In this document: positions 24,615 through 33,254 of the stretch, in pieces
How positions within the stretch are numbered: position 1 is the stretch's first letter
Layout of the letters: each line of letters starts with the position of its first letter
Source of the DNA: an uncultured Campylobacter sp.
GTDB lineage: Bacteria; Campylobacterota; Campylobacteria; Campylobacterales; Campylobacteraceae
NCBI RefSeq assembly: GCF_905373215.1
Contig: NZ_CAJPRT010000004.1
Span: 77,019-141,018 of the forward strand
Reading direction: 5' to 3'
Length of the DNA: 64,000 bases
Notes under the pieces: generated by a model
Database searches by the model: none
The model's input: only the letters and a program-made list of their open reading frames with translations
What the model was told of the DNA's origin: nothing
Position numbers and translations under genes: made by a program

Positions 24615-26000
24615 GTGAAAAGTTTGATCATCATCGGGCGCCCCAACGTCGGCAAGTCGAGCCTTTTTAACCGCCTAGCGGGCGCTCGCATCGCCATCAC
24701 GAGCGACGTTGCGGGTACGACGCGCGATACCAATAGGGCCGAAGCCGAAATTTTCGATCGCCGCGTGCGCGTGATCGATTCTGGCGGTCTGGACGACACC
24801 TCCGAGCTGTTTGCGCGCGTGCAAGCCAAGACGCTAAGCGAGGCCAAGAGCGCGGATTTGATAATCTTTATGACGGACGGCAAGCTGCTTCCAAGCGATG
24901 ATGAGCGGCGGATATTTTTTTCGCTGCAGAGGCTCGGTAAGCCCATCGCTTTGGCGGTCAATAAGATCGACGGCAAGCGCGACGAGGAGCGCAGCTGGGA
25001 GTTTAACGAATTTGGCGTTAAATTTTTCCCGATCTCCGTCTCGCACAACAGCGGCATCGACGAGCTGAAAGAGTGGATCTACGGCTTTTTGGACCCTGCG
25101 CCCGCGAGGCAGGATGAGGATGAAATTTTTGATGATTTTATAGAGGGCTTTAACGACGAGGGCGAGCCGAAAGAGGGGCGCGACGAGGAATTTTATGCTA
25201 GTAAAACCATCGGCGTGGGTATCATTGGGCGGGTAAACGTCGGCAAATCTAGCCTTCTAAACGCGCTCGTGGGTTCGCAGCGCTCGGTCGTGAGCGATTA
25301 TGCGGGCACGACGATCGATCCGGTGAACGAAAGCACGGAATTTGAGGGGCGCACGCTTGAGTTCATCGACACGGCGGGTATTCGCCGCCGCGGTAAGATC
25401 GAGGGCATCGAGCGTTTCGCATTAAATCGTACCGAAAAAATCTTGCAAAACTCCGACATCGCGCTTTTGGTACTTGATGCAAGCGAGCCGCTAAACGAGC
25501 TGGACGAGCGCATCGCGGGGCTTGCGGCTAAATTTGAACTCGGGCTCATCATAATTTTAAACAAATGGGATCTTTGCGAGCGCGATTACGACGAGTTTTG
25601 CCGCGATTTGAGAGATAGGTTTAAATTTCTTTCCTACGCGCCGATCATCAGCGTCAGCGCGACGGATAGGAAGCGGATACATAAAATTTACCCGCTCATT
25701 TTGGATGTTTATTCAAATTTCACGCGCAAGCTCGGCACTGCAAGGATCAATGAAGCCATAGAAGCCGCGATAAAGGCGCATCCGATACCTCGCGAGCGGG
25801 GCAAATCGGTTAAAATTTACTACGCCGCGCAGATCGGCTTTGCACCGCCGAAGATCGCTCTTGTAATGAACCGCCCCGGTGCGCTACATTTCAGTTACAA
25901 GCGCTATTTGATGAACAGACTGCGCGCGAGCTTCGCTCTTTCGGGGAGTCCGCTAGTGCTGCTGCCGCGCAAAAAAGGAGAGGGCGATGAAGAGCGGTAA
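24615..26000 (+). CDS. der: Ribosome-assembly GTPase Der (EngA)
   Basis: A 461-residue double-GTPase needed for 50S maturation. G domain 1 has GRPNVGKSS, GTTRD, DSGG and NKID; G domain 2 has GRVNVGKSS, GTTIDP, DTAG and NKWD; a C-terminal KH-like domain follows (about residues 360-461). The acidic linker between the G domains is long but usual. GTG 24615 is chosen because AAGGACG lies just upstream and the promoter -10 overlaps the more distal TTG. The gene overlaps the shikimate kinase gene by 14 bases. Confidence 0.96.
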   Translation: MKSLIIIGRPNVGKSSLFNRLAGARIAITSDVAGTTRDTNRAEAEIFDRRVRVIDSGGLDDTSELFARVQAKTLSEAKSADLIIFMTDGKLLPSDDERRIFFSLQRLGKPIALAVNKIDGKRDEERSWEFNEFGVKFFPISVSHNSGIDELKEWIYGFLDPAPARQDEDEIFDDFIEGFNDEGEPKEGRDEEFYASKTIGVGIIGRVNVGKSSLLNALVGSQRSVVSDYAGTTIDPVNESTEFEGRTLEFIDTAGIRRRGKIEGIERFALNRTEKILQNSDIALLVLDASEPLNELDERIAGLAAKFELGLIIILNKWDLCERDYDEFCRDLRDRFKFLSYAPIISVSATDRKRIHKIYPLILDVYSNFTRKLGTARINEAIEAAIKAHPIPRERGKSVKIYYAAQIGFAPPKIALVMNRPGALHFSYKRYLMNRLRASFALSGSPLVLLPRKKGEGDEER

Positions 26001-26958
26001 CATCGTACTCATCGGCTTTATGGGGGTCGGCAAGGGCACGGTAGCACGGGCTCTGGCTGCGCAAAGCGGGATGTTTGCGCTTGATTGCGACGATATGATC
26101 GAAAGCTACGCCAATAAAAAGATCGGGCAAATTTTTAAAGAGCAGGGCGAGCAGAGCTTTAGAAAGATGGAAGAGGGCCTTGCAAAATTTTTAGAAAAGT
26201 CCGTCCGCTGTGCCGTGATCTCCACCGGCGGCGGCTTTTACGCCGTAAAAAATTTAAACAAAATCGGCACCGTCGTGTATCTGAAATCAAGCTTTGAGGG
26301 GATCATTAATCGCTTAAAAAATAGCGAAAACGCGGAGAAAAAATTTGCCAAACGCCCGCTGTTAGCCGATCTGCAAAAGGCCGCGGCGCTTCACGCCGAA
26401 AGAGACGGGGCGTATGAAAAAAAGGCCGACATCGTAATCGACGTCGAAAATAAAAGCGTAAAAAAGATCGTAAAAGAAATTTGCTCCGCCTGCGACGGGC
26501 TAAGCTTGAAAGGAAAAAAGATGTCTAAGCAAAAGTGCCCGGGCGGCGGCAAAAATTCCGAGCCGCACGGTAAAGAGGGCAAAGGCGATAAGCTTAAAAA
26601 GAAAGAGGCGCTAAAGCAAAAGCTGCGTGAGCTGCTGGAGGGCTTAGAGCGCGAGCAAATTCCAAAGCGCGTAATCGCGTGGCACTTCGATCTTTACGAG
26701 CCTTACGCACTACAGCTGGCGGGATCGAGCAGCTACGATGCGGATGATGACGACTGGGCGTGCGAGGACGAGGATGAGTTTTATCCGCAAAGCTCGCGCT
26801 TGCAGCTTGATTTTTTAAGCGAGCTTTCGTGGCGGCAGGTTTTAAAAATGCTCGTGCAGGCTTTACGCGATCTGCGAGAGCAGATGCCAGATGCAAAAAT
26901 TTTTAAGTGCAAGCACGTTGCCGCTGGCTTCGTAGACGGCGATTTGATTTTGATTTAA
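25987..26958 (+). CDS. aroK: Shikimate kinase with an unusual ~145-residue C-terminal extension
   Basis: Residues 1 to ~170 are shikimate kinase (shikimate to shikimate-3-phosphate, chorismate pathway): P-loop GFMGVGKGT, DCDDMIE, and the substrate loop STGGGFY, with an RP lid motif (KRPLL). AroK normally ends near 170. Here the frame continues without a stop into a Lys-rich stretch, then an acidic domain (DADDDDWACEDEDE) and a final ~60 residues I do not recognise. At codon 179 an in-frame ATG is preceded by GAAAGGAAAAAAG, a good ribosome site, so the extension may also be made as a separate ~144-residue protein. The tail's function is unknown. Confidence 0.85.
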   Translation: MKSGNIVLIGFMGVGKGTVARALAAQSGMFALDCDDMIESYANKKIGQIFKEQGEQSFRKMEEGLAKFLEKSVRCAVISTGGGFYAVKNLNKIGTVVYLKSSFEGIINRLKNSENAEKKFAKRPLLADLQKAAALHAERDGAYEKKADIVIDVENKSVKKIVKEICSACDGLSLKGKKMSKQKCPGGGKNSEPHGKEGKGDKLKKKEALKQKLRELLEGLEREQIPKRVIAWHFDLYEPYALQLAGSSSYDADDDDWACEDEDEFYPQSSRLQLDFLSELSWRQVLKMLVQALRDLREQMPDAKIFKCKHVAAGFVDGDLILI

Positions 26959-26968
26959 AGGAGCAACG

Positions 26969-27937
26969 ATGAGAATTTTAACGGGTCTTCAGCCCAGCGG
27001 CAAGCTGCATTTGGGCAACTACTTCGCGAGCATCAAGCAGATGGTAGACGCGCAAAACGCGGGCGAGCAGATGTTTATGTTTATCGCAAACTACCATGCG
27101 CTCACGTCCGTAAGCGACGGCGCAAAGCTAAAAAACTCCACCTACGAGGCCGCCGCAGCGTTTTTGTCTCTCGGGATCGATCCGAAAAAGACGGTGTTTT
27201 GGGTGCAAAGCGACGTAAAAGAGGTGTTGGAGCTTTACTGGATTTTAAGCGGATATGCGCCGATGGGGCTACTCGAGCGAGCGCACGCATACAAAGACAA
27301 GATCGCCAAGGGCTTTGAGAGCAAGCACGATCTGTTCAGCTACCCCGTACTGATGGCGGCGGACATCCTGCTATACAGCGCGGAGGTCGTGCCCGTGGGC
27401 AAGGATCAGATCCAGCACGTCGAGATCGCCCGCGACATCGCGCTTAAATTTAACAACGCCCACGGCGAAATTTTAACTATTCCGCAAGCGCGCGTAAACG
27501 ATGAAGTGGCGATCGTGCCGGGCACAGACGGCGCCAAGATGAGCAAAAGCTACGGCAATACGATCGATATTTTTGCAGATGCCGCGACGCTAAAGAAGCA
27601 AATTTCAAGTATCGTAACGACCTCTGAGCCCCTAGAGGCGCCTAAGCAGTGGCGCGGATGCAATGTCTATAATATCGCGAAACTATTTTTAAACGAAGCG
27701 GAGCAAGCGGCGCTGCGGGCTCGCTACGAGCGGGGCGGCGAGGGGCACGGGCACTTCAAGGCGTATCTAAACGAGCTAGTGCTCGGCTACTTCAAAGACG
27801 CGCGAGATAAATTCGAATACTATCAAAGCCACCGCGAAATTTTAGATGAGATGTTAAGGCAGGGTGCGCAAAGAGCGGCTGCGACGGCTGCTTCATTGAT
27901 GCAAAAGGTTCGCGCCGCCGTGGGGATTTATCGCTAA
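26969..27937 (+). CDS. trpS: Tryptophanyl-tRNA synthetase
   Basis: A 322-residue class I synthetase that charges tRNA-Trp. The HIGH-equivalent is HLGN within GLQPSGKLHLGNYF, and the second signature is KMSKS (GTDGAKMSKSYGN). DQIQHVEIARDIA and the anticodon-side helices are present and length is normal. AAAGGAGCAACG precedes ATG 26969, 10 bases after the kinase stop, so it is co-transcribed with der and aroK. Confidence 0.96.
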   Translation: MRILTGLQPSGKLHLGNYFASIKQMVDAQNAGEQMFMFIANYHALTSVSDGAKLKNSTYEAAAAFLSLGIDPKKTVFWVQSDVKEVLELYWILSGYAPMGLLERAHAYKDKIAKGFESKHDLFSYPVLMAADILLYSAEVVPVGKDQIQHVEIARDIALKFNNAHGEILTIPQARVNDEVAIVPGTDGAKMSKSYGNTIDIFADAATLKKQISSIVTTSEPLEAPKQWRGCNVYNIAKLFLNEAEQAALRARYERGGEGHGHFKAYLNELVLGYFKDARDKFEYYQSHREILDEMLRQGAQRAAATAASLMQKVRAAVGIYR

Positions 27938-27947
27938 GGAGAGTGAG

Positions 27948-28445
27948 ATGACGGATTATGCTAGAGAAATTTTATCTGACGGCAAGCTGCTTCGGCAGAA
28001 GCTGGAAATTTTCTTGCAAACTCCTAGTAAGGTTGAAATTTACGCACGCGCCTGCGAGAAATTTTTTGCCGCGGGTAAGCAGCGCGAGTTAAATTATGTA
28101 AGTACATGGAGCTGGTGGGGATTTTTCGGCACGCTGTTCTTTTTTCTGTACCGCAAGGAGTACAAAATTGCCGCAGCCCTATTTGCCTTTGTGGTAATTT
28201 CTTGCTTTATTCCGTTTTTGGATGAATATGATAGAAGTATAGGAATGGCGGTTAGTGTCAGTAGTGGAACTATGGCGAAATATTTCGTTTGCTATAGATT
28301 TGTCGCGCTACTGGATAAAGGGGACGACGAAGCTCTAAGGCGGGGCGGCGGCGTGAATAGATGGGCGATATGGCTCGCGGTAATATTTTACGCTTTGGTC
28401 GCAATCGTGTTTGCGCTGATAATTTCAAACGGCGGCAAGGCTTAG
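27948..28445 (+). CDS. DUF2628-like small membrane protein
   Basis: A 165-residue protein. A ~50-residue cytosolic N-terminus precedes the WSWWGFFGTLFFFLYRKEYK pattern (aromatic stretch, then 'FLYRK.Y'), which is the core of DUF2628-like membrane proteins. Two further hydrophobic helices follow, near residues 75-92 and 140-160. It starts 10 bases after trpS behind GGAGAGTGAG, so it is part of the same operon. Function unknown. Confidence 0.65.
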   Translation: MTDYAREILSDGKLLRQKLEIFLQTPSKVEIYARACEKFFAAGKQRELNYVSTWSWWGFFGTLFFFLYRKEYKIAAALFAFVVISCFIPFLDEYDRSIGMAVSVSSGTMAKYFVCYRFVALLDKGDDEALRRGGGVNRWAIWLAVIFYALVAIVFALIISNGGKA

Positions 28446-28499
28446 TCGTTTTAAACGGCTTCCACGCTCAAAAGCACTAAATTTTAAAAAGGAGTAAGA

Positions 28500-28766
28500 A
28501 TGAAAGCGATCGTAACGGTGATCGGTAAGGACAAGGTCGGCATTGTGGCGGGCGTTTCGGCTAAGCTCGCGCAGCTTGGGCTAAACATAGACGACATCAG
28601 CCAGACGGTTTTGGACGAGTTTTTCACGATGATGGCGGTGGTTTCCAGCGAGGAAAAGCAGGACTTCACGGCCCTACGCGAGGAACTAAACGAGCTAGGC
28701 GAAAAGTTAAAAGTTAAAATCAACATCCAAAGCTCGGCGATATTTGACGCCATGCACAACATCTAA
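28500..28766 (+). CDS. ACT-domain protein (UPF0237)
   Basis: An 88-residue single ACT domain: KAIVTVIGKDKVGIVAGVSA, then NIDDISQTV and a second strand FFTMMAVV. UPF0237 proteins are small regulatory ACT domains that probably bind an amino acid or similar ligand. It is followed 9 bases later by the UPF0210 gene, the pairing seen in many bacteria, and the two are presumably co-translated. AAGGAGTAAG precedes ATG 28500. Ligand unknown. Confidence 0.9.
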   Translation: MKAIVTVIGKDKVGIVAGVSAKLAQLGLNIDDISQTVLDEFFTMMAVVSSEEKQDFTALREELNELGEKLKVKINIQSSAIFDAMHNI

Positions 28767-28775
28767 GGCGCGCAA

Positions 28776-30113
28776 ATGGACATCAAAAACGTAACCGAAA
28801 CGATCGCGATGATCGAGGAGCAAAATTTCGACATCCGCACGATCACGATGGGCATCAGCCTGCTTGATTGCATCGATCCCGATATGGGCAAAGCGGCGGA
28901 GAAAATTTATGCAAAAATCACCGAAAAGGCGCGCGATCTAGTAAAGGTCGGCAATGAAATTTCAGCAGAGCTTGGCATCCCGATCGTAAACAAACGCGTC
29001 TGCGTAACGCCTATCGCCATCATCGGCGCGGCGACAAACGCTACTGATTACGTCCCGCTTGCTAGAGCGATGGACGAGGCGGCGCAAAAGGTCGGTATCG
29101 ACTTTATCGGCGGCTTTTCGGCGCTAGTGCAAAAAGGCTACGCAAAGGGCGATAAAATTTTAATCGACTCCATCCCTGCCGCGCTCGCCGCGACGCAAAA
29201 GGTCTGCTCGTCGGTGAATATCGGCTCGACTAAGACGGGCATAAATATGAGCGCGGTCGCTGACATGGGGCGCGTGATCAAAGAAACGGCGCGACTTTCC
29301 GATCTAGGCGCCGCAAAGCTAGTCGTATTCGCTAACGCCGTCGAGGATAATCCCTTTATGGCGGGCGCATTTCACGGCGTGGGCGAGGCCGAGGTCGTCA
29401 TAAACGTTGGCGTATCAGGCCCCGGCGTCGTTAAGCGCGCGCTTGAGAAGGTGCGCCAAGCGAGCTTTGACGTGGTTGCCGAGACCGTGAAAAAGACGGC
29501 GTTTAAGATCACGCGCATCGGACAGCTCGTAGGACAAATGGCGTCCGAGCGGCTGGGCGTGAAATTTGGCATCGTCGATCTCTCGCTGGCTCCGACTCCG
29601 GCGGTGGGCGATTCGGTCGCACGCGTGCTTGAGGAGATGGGACTAGAGCGCGTCGGTACGCACGGCACGACGGCTGCGCTTGCGCTGCTAAACGACGCGG
29701 TCAAAAAGGGCGGAGTGATGGCGTGCAACCAAGTAGGCGGGCTTAGCGGTGCGTTTATCCCCGTCTCGGAGGATGAGGGCATGATCGCTGCGGTGCGTGC
29801 AGGCTCGTTAAATTTGGAAAAGCTCGAAGCGATGACCGCGATCTGCTCGGTGGGGCTCGATATGATCGCGATCCCGCAGGATACGCCCGAGCAGACGATC
29901 GCCGCGATCATAGCCGACGAGGCCGCGATCGGCGTGATAAATCAAAAAACGACCGCCGTGCGCATAATCCCAAAGGGCAAAGAGGGCGACACGCTGGAAT
30001 TCGGCGGGCTTCTGGGCAGCGCGCCCGTGATGAGCGTAAATAAAAACTCATCCGCCGACTTCATCGCCCGCGGCGGCCAGATCCCCGCGCCTATCCATAG
30101 TTTTAAAAACTAA
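28776..30113 (+). CDS. UPF0210 (DUF711 / PFL-like) family protein
   Basis: A 445-residue cytosolic protein of the UPF0210 family. Recognisable parts are IRTITMGISLLDC near the N-terminus, VNKRVCVTPIAII, the glycine-rich GVSGPGVVKRAL, and the C-terminal segment ending FIARGGQIPAPIHSFKN. The family is distantly related to pyruvate formate-lyase-type folds but has no established reaction. Its constant partner is the small ACT protein just upstream, which may regulate it (inference). Length is normal. Confidence 0.9.
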   Translation: MDIKNVTETIAMIEEQNFDIRTITMGISLLDCIDPDMGKAAEKIYAKITEKARDLVKVGNEISAELGIPIVNKRVCVTPIAIIGAATNATDYVPLARAMDEAAQKVGIDFIGGFSALVQKGYAKGDKILIDSIPAALAATQKVCSSVNIGSTKTGINMSAVADMGRVIKETARLSDLGAAKLVVFANAVEDNPFMAGAFHGVGEAEVVINVGVSGPGVVKRALEKVRQASFDVVAETVKKTAFKITRIGQLVGQMASERLGVKFGIVDLSLAPTPAVGDSVARVLEEMGLERVGTHGTTAALALLNDAVKKGGVMACNQVGGLSGAFIPVSEDEGMIAAVRAGSLNLEKLEAMTAICSVGLDMIAIPQDTPEQTIAAIIADEAAIGVINQKTTAVRIIPKGKEGDTLEFGGLLGSAPVMSVNKNSSADFIARGGQIPAPIHSFKN

Positions 30114-30137
30114 ATTTAACCGGCCTAAGGAGGAAAA

Positions 30138-30551
30138 ATGAGAGCGTTTGCGTTATTTGCGGCGGTTTTGCTTTTTAGCGGCTGCTCCATAATCTCGGCA
30201 TTTTATAGCAAGGAGAAAAAATTCGAGCTGGCGGGCTTGGGGCAAGACGGGGTCTATAGGACTTCGGACGGCAGCACAGACACGCTAATAAAAGTAATGT
30301 CCGCCCGCACAAAAGAGGGCGAGCCGTATCGTATAATCCACACGCTGGAAATTCCTAAAAATTCTACCCAGACGGATTTTGATAGCAACGATAAAGAGGT
30401 ATTTAAAACAGACTGCTCAAAGAATTATTGCGAGCCCAAATACGACGAGGAGCCGAAAAGAATTGCCATTTCTTGGCCTGCGCCGAATGGAGGCGGCGTT
30501 TTTGACGGCGTCATATATCTAAAAAATTTACGGCTCGTAAAGGCGTATTAA
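30138..30551 (+). CDS. Putative lipoprotein
   Basis: A 137-residue protein with a lipoprotein signal: MRAFALFAAVLLFSGC, with lipobox LFSGC and Cys16. The mature part is polar, has two Cys close together (CSKNYC) and no family I recognise. AAGGAGGAAAA precedes ATG 30138, 24 bases after the UPF0210 gene. Envelope location is predicted; function unknown. Confidence 0.75.
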   Translation: MRAFALFAAVLLFSGCSIISAFYSKEKKFELAGLGQDGVYRTSDGSTDTLIKVMSARTKEGEPYRIIHTLEIPKNSTQTDFDSNDKEVFKTDCSKNYCEPKYDEEPKRIAISWPAPNGGGVFDGVIYLKNLRLVKAY

Positions 30552-31108
30552 ATTTGTGGATTAAAAGCGCACAAAATTTATAAAATTTAGCGAGTAAAAT
30601 TCTAAGTCGCCGCGATGGAATTTTTTGGGCTTTAAATTCTGTGCTACGGGCGTGGAATTTTGAGTTAGAATTTCGGCGCGGAATTTCGCTTTTAAATTTT
30701 ACGGCGTGAAATTTTACGGTGCGCTGTCTCTACGGCGCGATCCCCGCGGCGAGCTAAAATTTTAAAATTTCGTCGCAAGACGCGGCGTCAAAATTTCATT
30801 ACCGCTCGCGGCGGACAAGCGGCGGGTCTTTTAAAATTTTAAATTCTAAAGCAAACTGCGTTGGAATTTTAAAATTTCAAATCGGCTCGCTTGCCATCGC
30901 TACTCGCACTTTATCGCTTGTGCGGATCGTGCGAGGCCGTGTCGATACATCTCGCGTCGCTTTTAATTTAAAGCGTTCGTCGTATCGCAGCAAGCGGTAA
31001 AATTTAACGGCGAGGTTGCGCCGCGTACCGATTTAAAAGCGTGCGGGCAGGACGGGTAAATTGCAATAAGTATTTTCTACGCGCGATCGCGCGAATAAGG
31101 AGATAAAA
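30552..31108. other. Intergenic, AAATTT-rich, no gene recognised
   Basis: About 560 bases dense in AAATTTT words. At its right edge CGCGCGATCGCGCG (31080-31093) is a perfect 14-bp palindrome directly before the ribosome site of the next gene; it may be an operator or a leader hairpin. Confidence 0.5.
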
Positions 31109-31687
31109 ATGCAAGGAAGTTTCAAAAGCTCCGGCGGCGATTTAGGCGGTTCGGGCGGCATGGGCGGCGGCTTCGGCGGTATGCGAAATCCCTTCAATCA
31201 AGGCAAGCTCGCAGACGCAAAGCGCTTCGGCATCATATCTGAGGTGCTTATGCTGATTTCTGCGCTTACGGAGCACCTACCGGGCGGCGAGGGGCTTTTT
31301 AGCATCAGGGCGTGCCTGGGCCTGGGCTCGCTCATCCTTCTTTACCGCGCGGCGAAAGGCATCTCCGAGCTTGCGGGCAGTGATACCGTCTCCAACGTCA
31401 AATTTATAATTATCACCGCGATTGCCTATACAGTTGCTTCGATATTGCAAAACCGCGCCCTTACGATTATCGGCGCGCTGGCGGTTTTGTTTTTCATAGC
31501 TAGGCTCTATTACGGGCTGTATAAAGACACGCAAAACGTGCTATTTCTGATCGCCGTGGGGGTTTCGTTCGCGGGCGGCATACTGTCCGTCATCTCAGGC
31601 GACGGCTCGCGCATATCCCTGCTGATGGACTTTGCGGCGCCGGCGGCGTTTTTGTTTGCGTGGCTTCGGACGGAAAAAATCGCTTAA
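31109..31687 (+). CDS. Small membrane protein with Gly-rich N-terminus
   Basis: A 192-residue protein. The first ~30 residues are Gly/Ser-rich (GGSGGMGGGFGGM), then about five hydrophobic helices follow from residue ~40 to the end, with charged turns such as YRAAKGISE and GLYKDTQN. AATAAGGAGATAAAA gives a clear ribosome site. I do not recognise the family. An inner-membrane location is predicted. Confidence 0.65.
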   Translation: MQGSFKSSGGDLGGSGGMGGGFGGMRNPFNQGKLADAKRFGIISEVLMLISALTEHLPGGEGLFSIRACLGLGSLILLYRAAKGISELAGSDTVSNVKFIIITAIAYTVASILQNRALTIIGALAVLFFIARLYYGLYKDTQNVLFLIAVGVSFAGGILSVISGDGSRISLLMDFAAPAAFLFAWLRTEKIA

Positions 31688-31814
31688 CGATTTGCGATCA
31701 TTCGTCTAAGAAGCGAGCGGGATTCTATTTCGGCGGGGATTAAACACAGCGCGCAAAAAACGGGTGTGGCATCAAAATTTTAAAAGATGACGCGAAAATA
31801 GAGGCGGAGATAAA

Positions 31815-32276
31815 ATGCAAAAAATGGCTTGGGAATTTGGCGAGCTTGAAAAGGTCGCGACGGACGAGGGCTTTATTTGGTATGCGGAGCTGAAGCTAAA
31901 AAGCGAAAGCTTCGGTGAGGTGCCGTTTTGCCTCGTGTCTGCAGACACGGCGGATGTGGACGATGAGACGATTTCGCTTGCTCGGCGGATCGCCCGAAAT
32001 ATCGATCGGTACGTAAAAGACGCTCTTGCCTTCCTGCGAGACGAGCTTAGGCGCGAGTATTGTTTGGGCGAGGATGAGCTTAGGCTGCTTGACGTGCCCG
32101 TTTGCGATCTGCCGTTTGAGCTGCCGCAATGCACGTTTTACGCGCGCGATACGCAGTGGCTACTGAGGTTTGCCGAGGGTGCGCTTGATATTTGTGAGCC
32201 TTTCGGCATCGGAGTGATTTTCGAGGGCGAAAGACCGCTGCGCGTGGAAAATTTAGAGCTTAGCAGAGAGTATTAA
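31815..32276 (+). CDS. Hypothetical soluble acidic protein
   Basis: A 153-residue acidic protein without signal or membrane segment. It opens MAWEFGELEKV and continues with mixed strand/helix pattern, a helix rich in Arg/Asp (LARRIARNIDRYVKDAL), a YCLGEDELRLLDVP segment and a closing IGVIFEGERPLRVENLEL. The pattern recalls DUF2262-type or immunity-like small proteins, but I cannot place it firmly. AGGCGGAGATAAA precedes the start. It stands alone with AAATTT-rich DNA after it. Confidence 0.55.
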   Translation: MQKMAWEFGELEKVATDEGFIWYAELKLKSESFGEVPFCLVSADTADVDDETISLARRIARNIDRYVKDALAFLRDELRREYCLGEDELRLLDVPVCDLPFELPQCTFYARDTQWLLRFAEGALDICEPFGIGVIFEGERPLRVENLELSREY

Positions 32277-33254
32277 CCGCGGATAAAATTTTAAATTTAG
32301 AGGCGATTTTAAAATTTACGCAGCGCGAAAATCGGCGCGTTATGGCGCGCTCTCGCGGATAAATTTAATCGCGGCTTCTTGCCGTTTTGAAATTTTGTGG
32401 CGCACCGCAGCGGCGAAGACACGCTTCGATAAACGCCGTCTAAATTTCATTTCCTGCGCCGTGTCGCGCAAATCCCTCTTTCGTACCCTTAAAAGCTAGC
32501 GTTTATGACGGCGGCGCAAATTTATGTGCAGGCAGTCTTGGAATTCTGCGTAAAATTTTGAAAGTATCCGCGCACAACGGCGCGTAAAAAGCGCGTGAAT
32601 TCGGCGTCTGGGCGCATGTACGCTCATAGCCGCTACGGATTGAGCGAGCGAAGCGACAGAATTTAAACGCAGGGCGCGCGGGAAAAAGTCGAAGATGGAT
32701 GCGGAGACATGCAAAAAAGTGTAAAGGCGCTCGGCGGTATAGAGTGCGATAGCGTGGGCTGCCACAAATCGGGCTCGCAAATTGCGGATCGAAAGCGAGT
32801 TAAAACAAAAAGCTCGGCGCGTAGATTTACGGATCGGGCGTCCGGTGCAGCAAGGGCGCGGAGTGTAAATTTAGCGAGAAAAATCGATGTATAAATTTCG
32901 CGCGCAAATCATCTTAAATTTAACGAGTAAATTTTAAAACCGCTCTCGCAGCAATCCGCCTCAAACTATCTAAAATTTAATGAGTAAATTTTAAAATTTC
33001 ACCTTGCGGCATTCCTGCGCGAATTATTTAAATTTAATGATTAAATTTCAAAACTCGCCGTCTCGCATCACGCCCAAATTTACGCTCTGCCTCGCAGCAT
33101 TTAACGCGTAGATCGCGCAAATTTCACGTTTTGCTTTACGGTATTCGGCGCGCAAATTCGCTCTGTATTACGCGCGCAAATTTCACGCTCCGCCAGGTGG
33201 AATTTAATGCGCAAATTTCACGACGAAATTTCAGGGCGTTTCGAGTCTCGCGAT
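32277..33254. other. Intergenic, repeat-bearing, no gene recognised
   Basis: Nearly 1 kb with no convincing gene. It is built of AAATTT words alternating with CG-rich words; the right half contains three degenerate tandem copies of a ~57-bp unit (32905-33074). Confidence 0.5.
32905..33074. repeat. Three degenerate tandem copies of a ~57-bp unit
   Basis: Units begin at 32905, 32962 and 33020. Each starts CAAAT/CAAAC/CGAAT, then a 'TTAAATTTAA(C/T)GAgTAAATTT' core and a CG-rich tail ending with GC-AT-CC type words. They share the order of words but differ at many bases. Confidence 0.5.
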
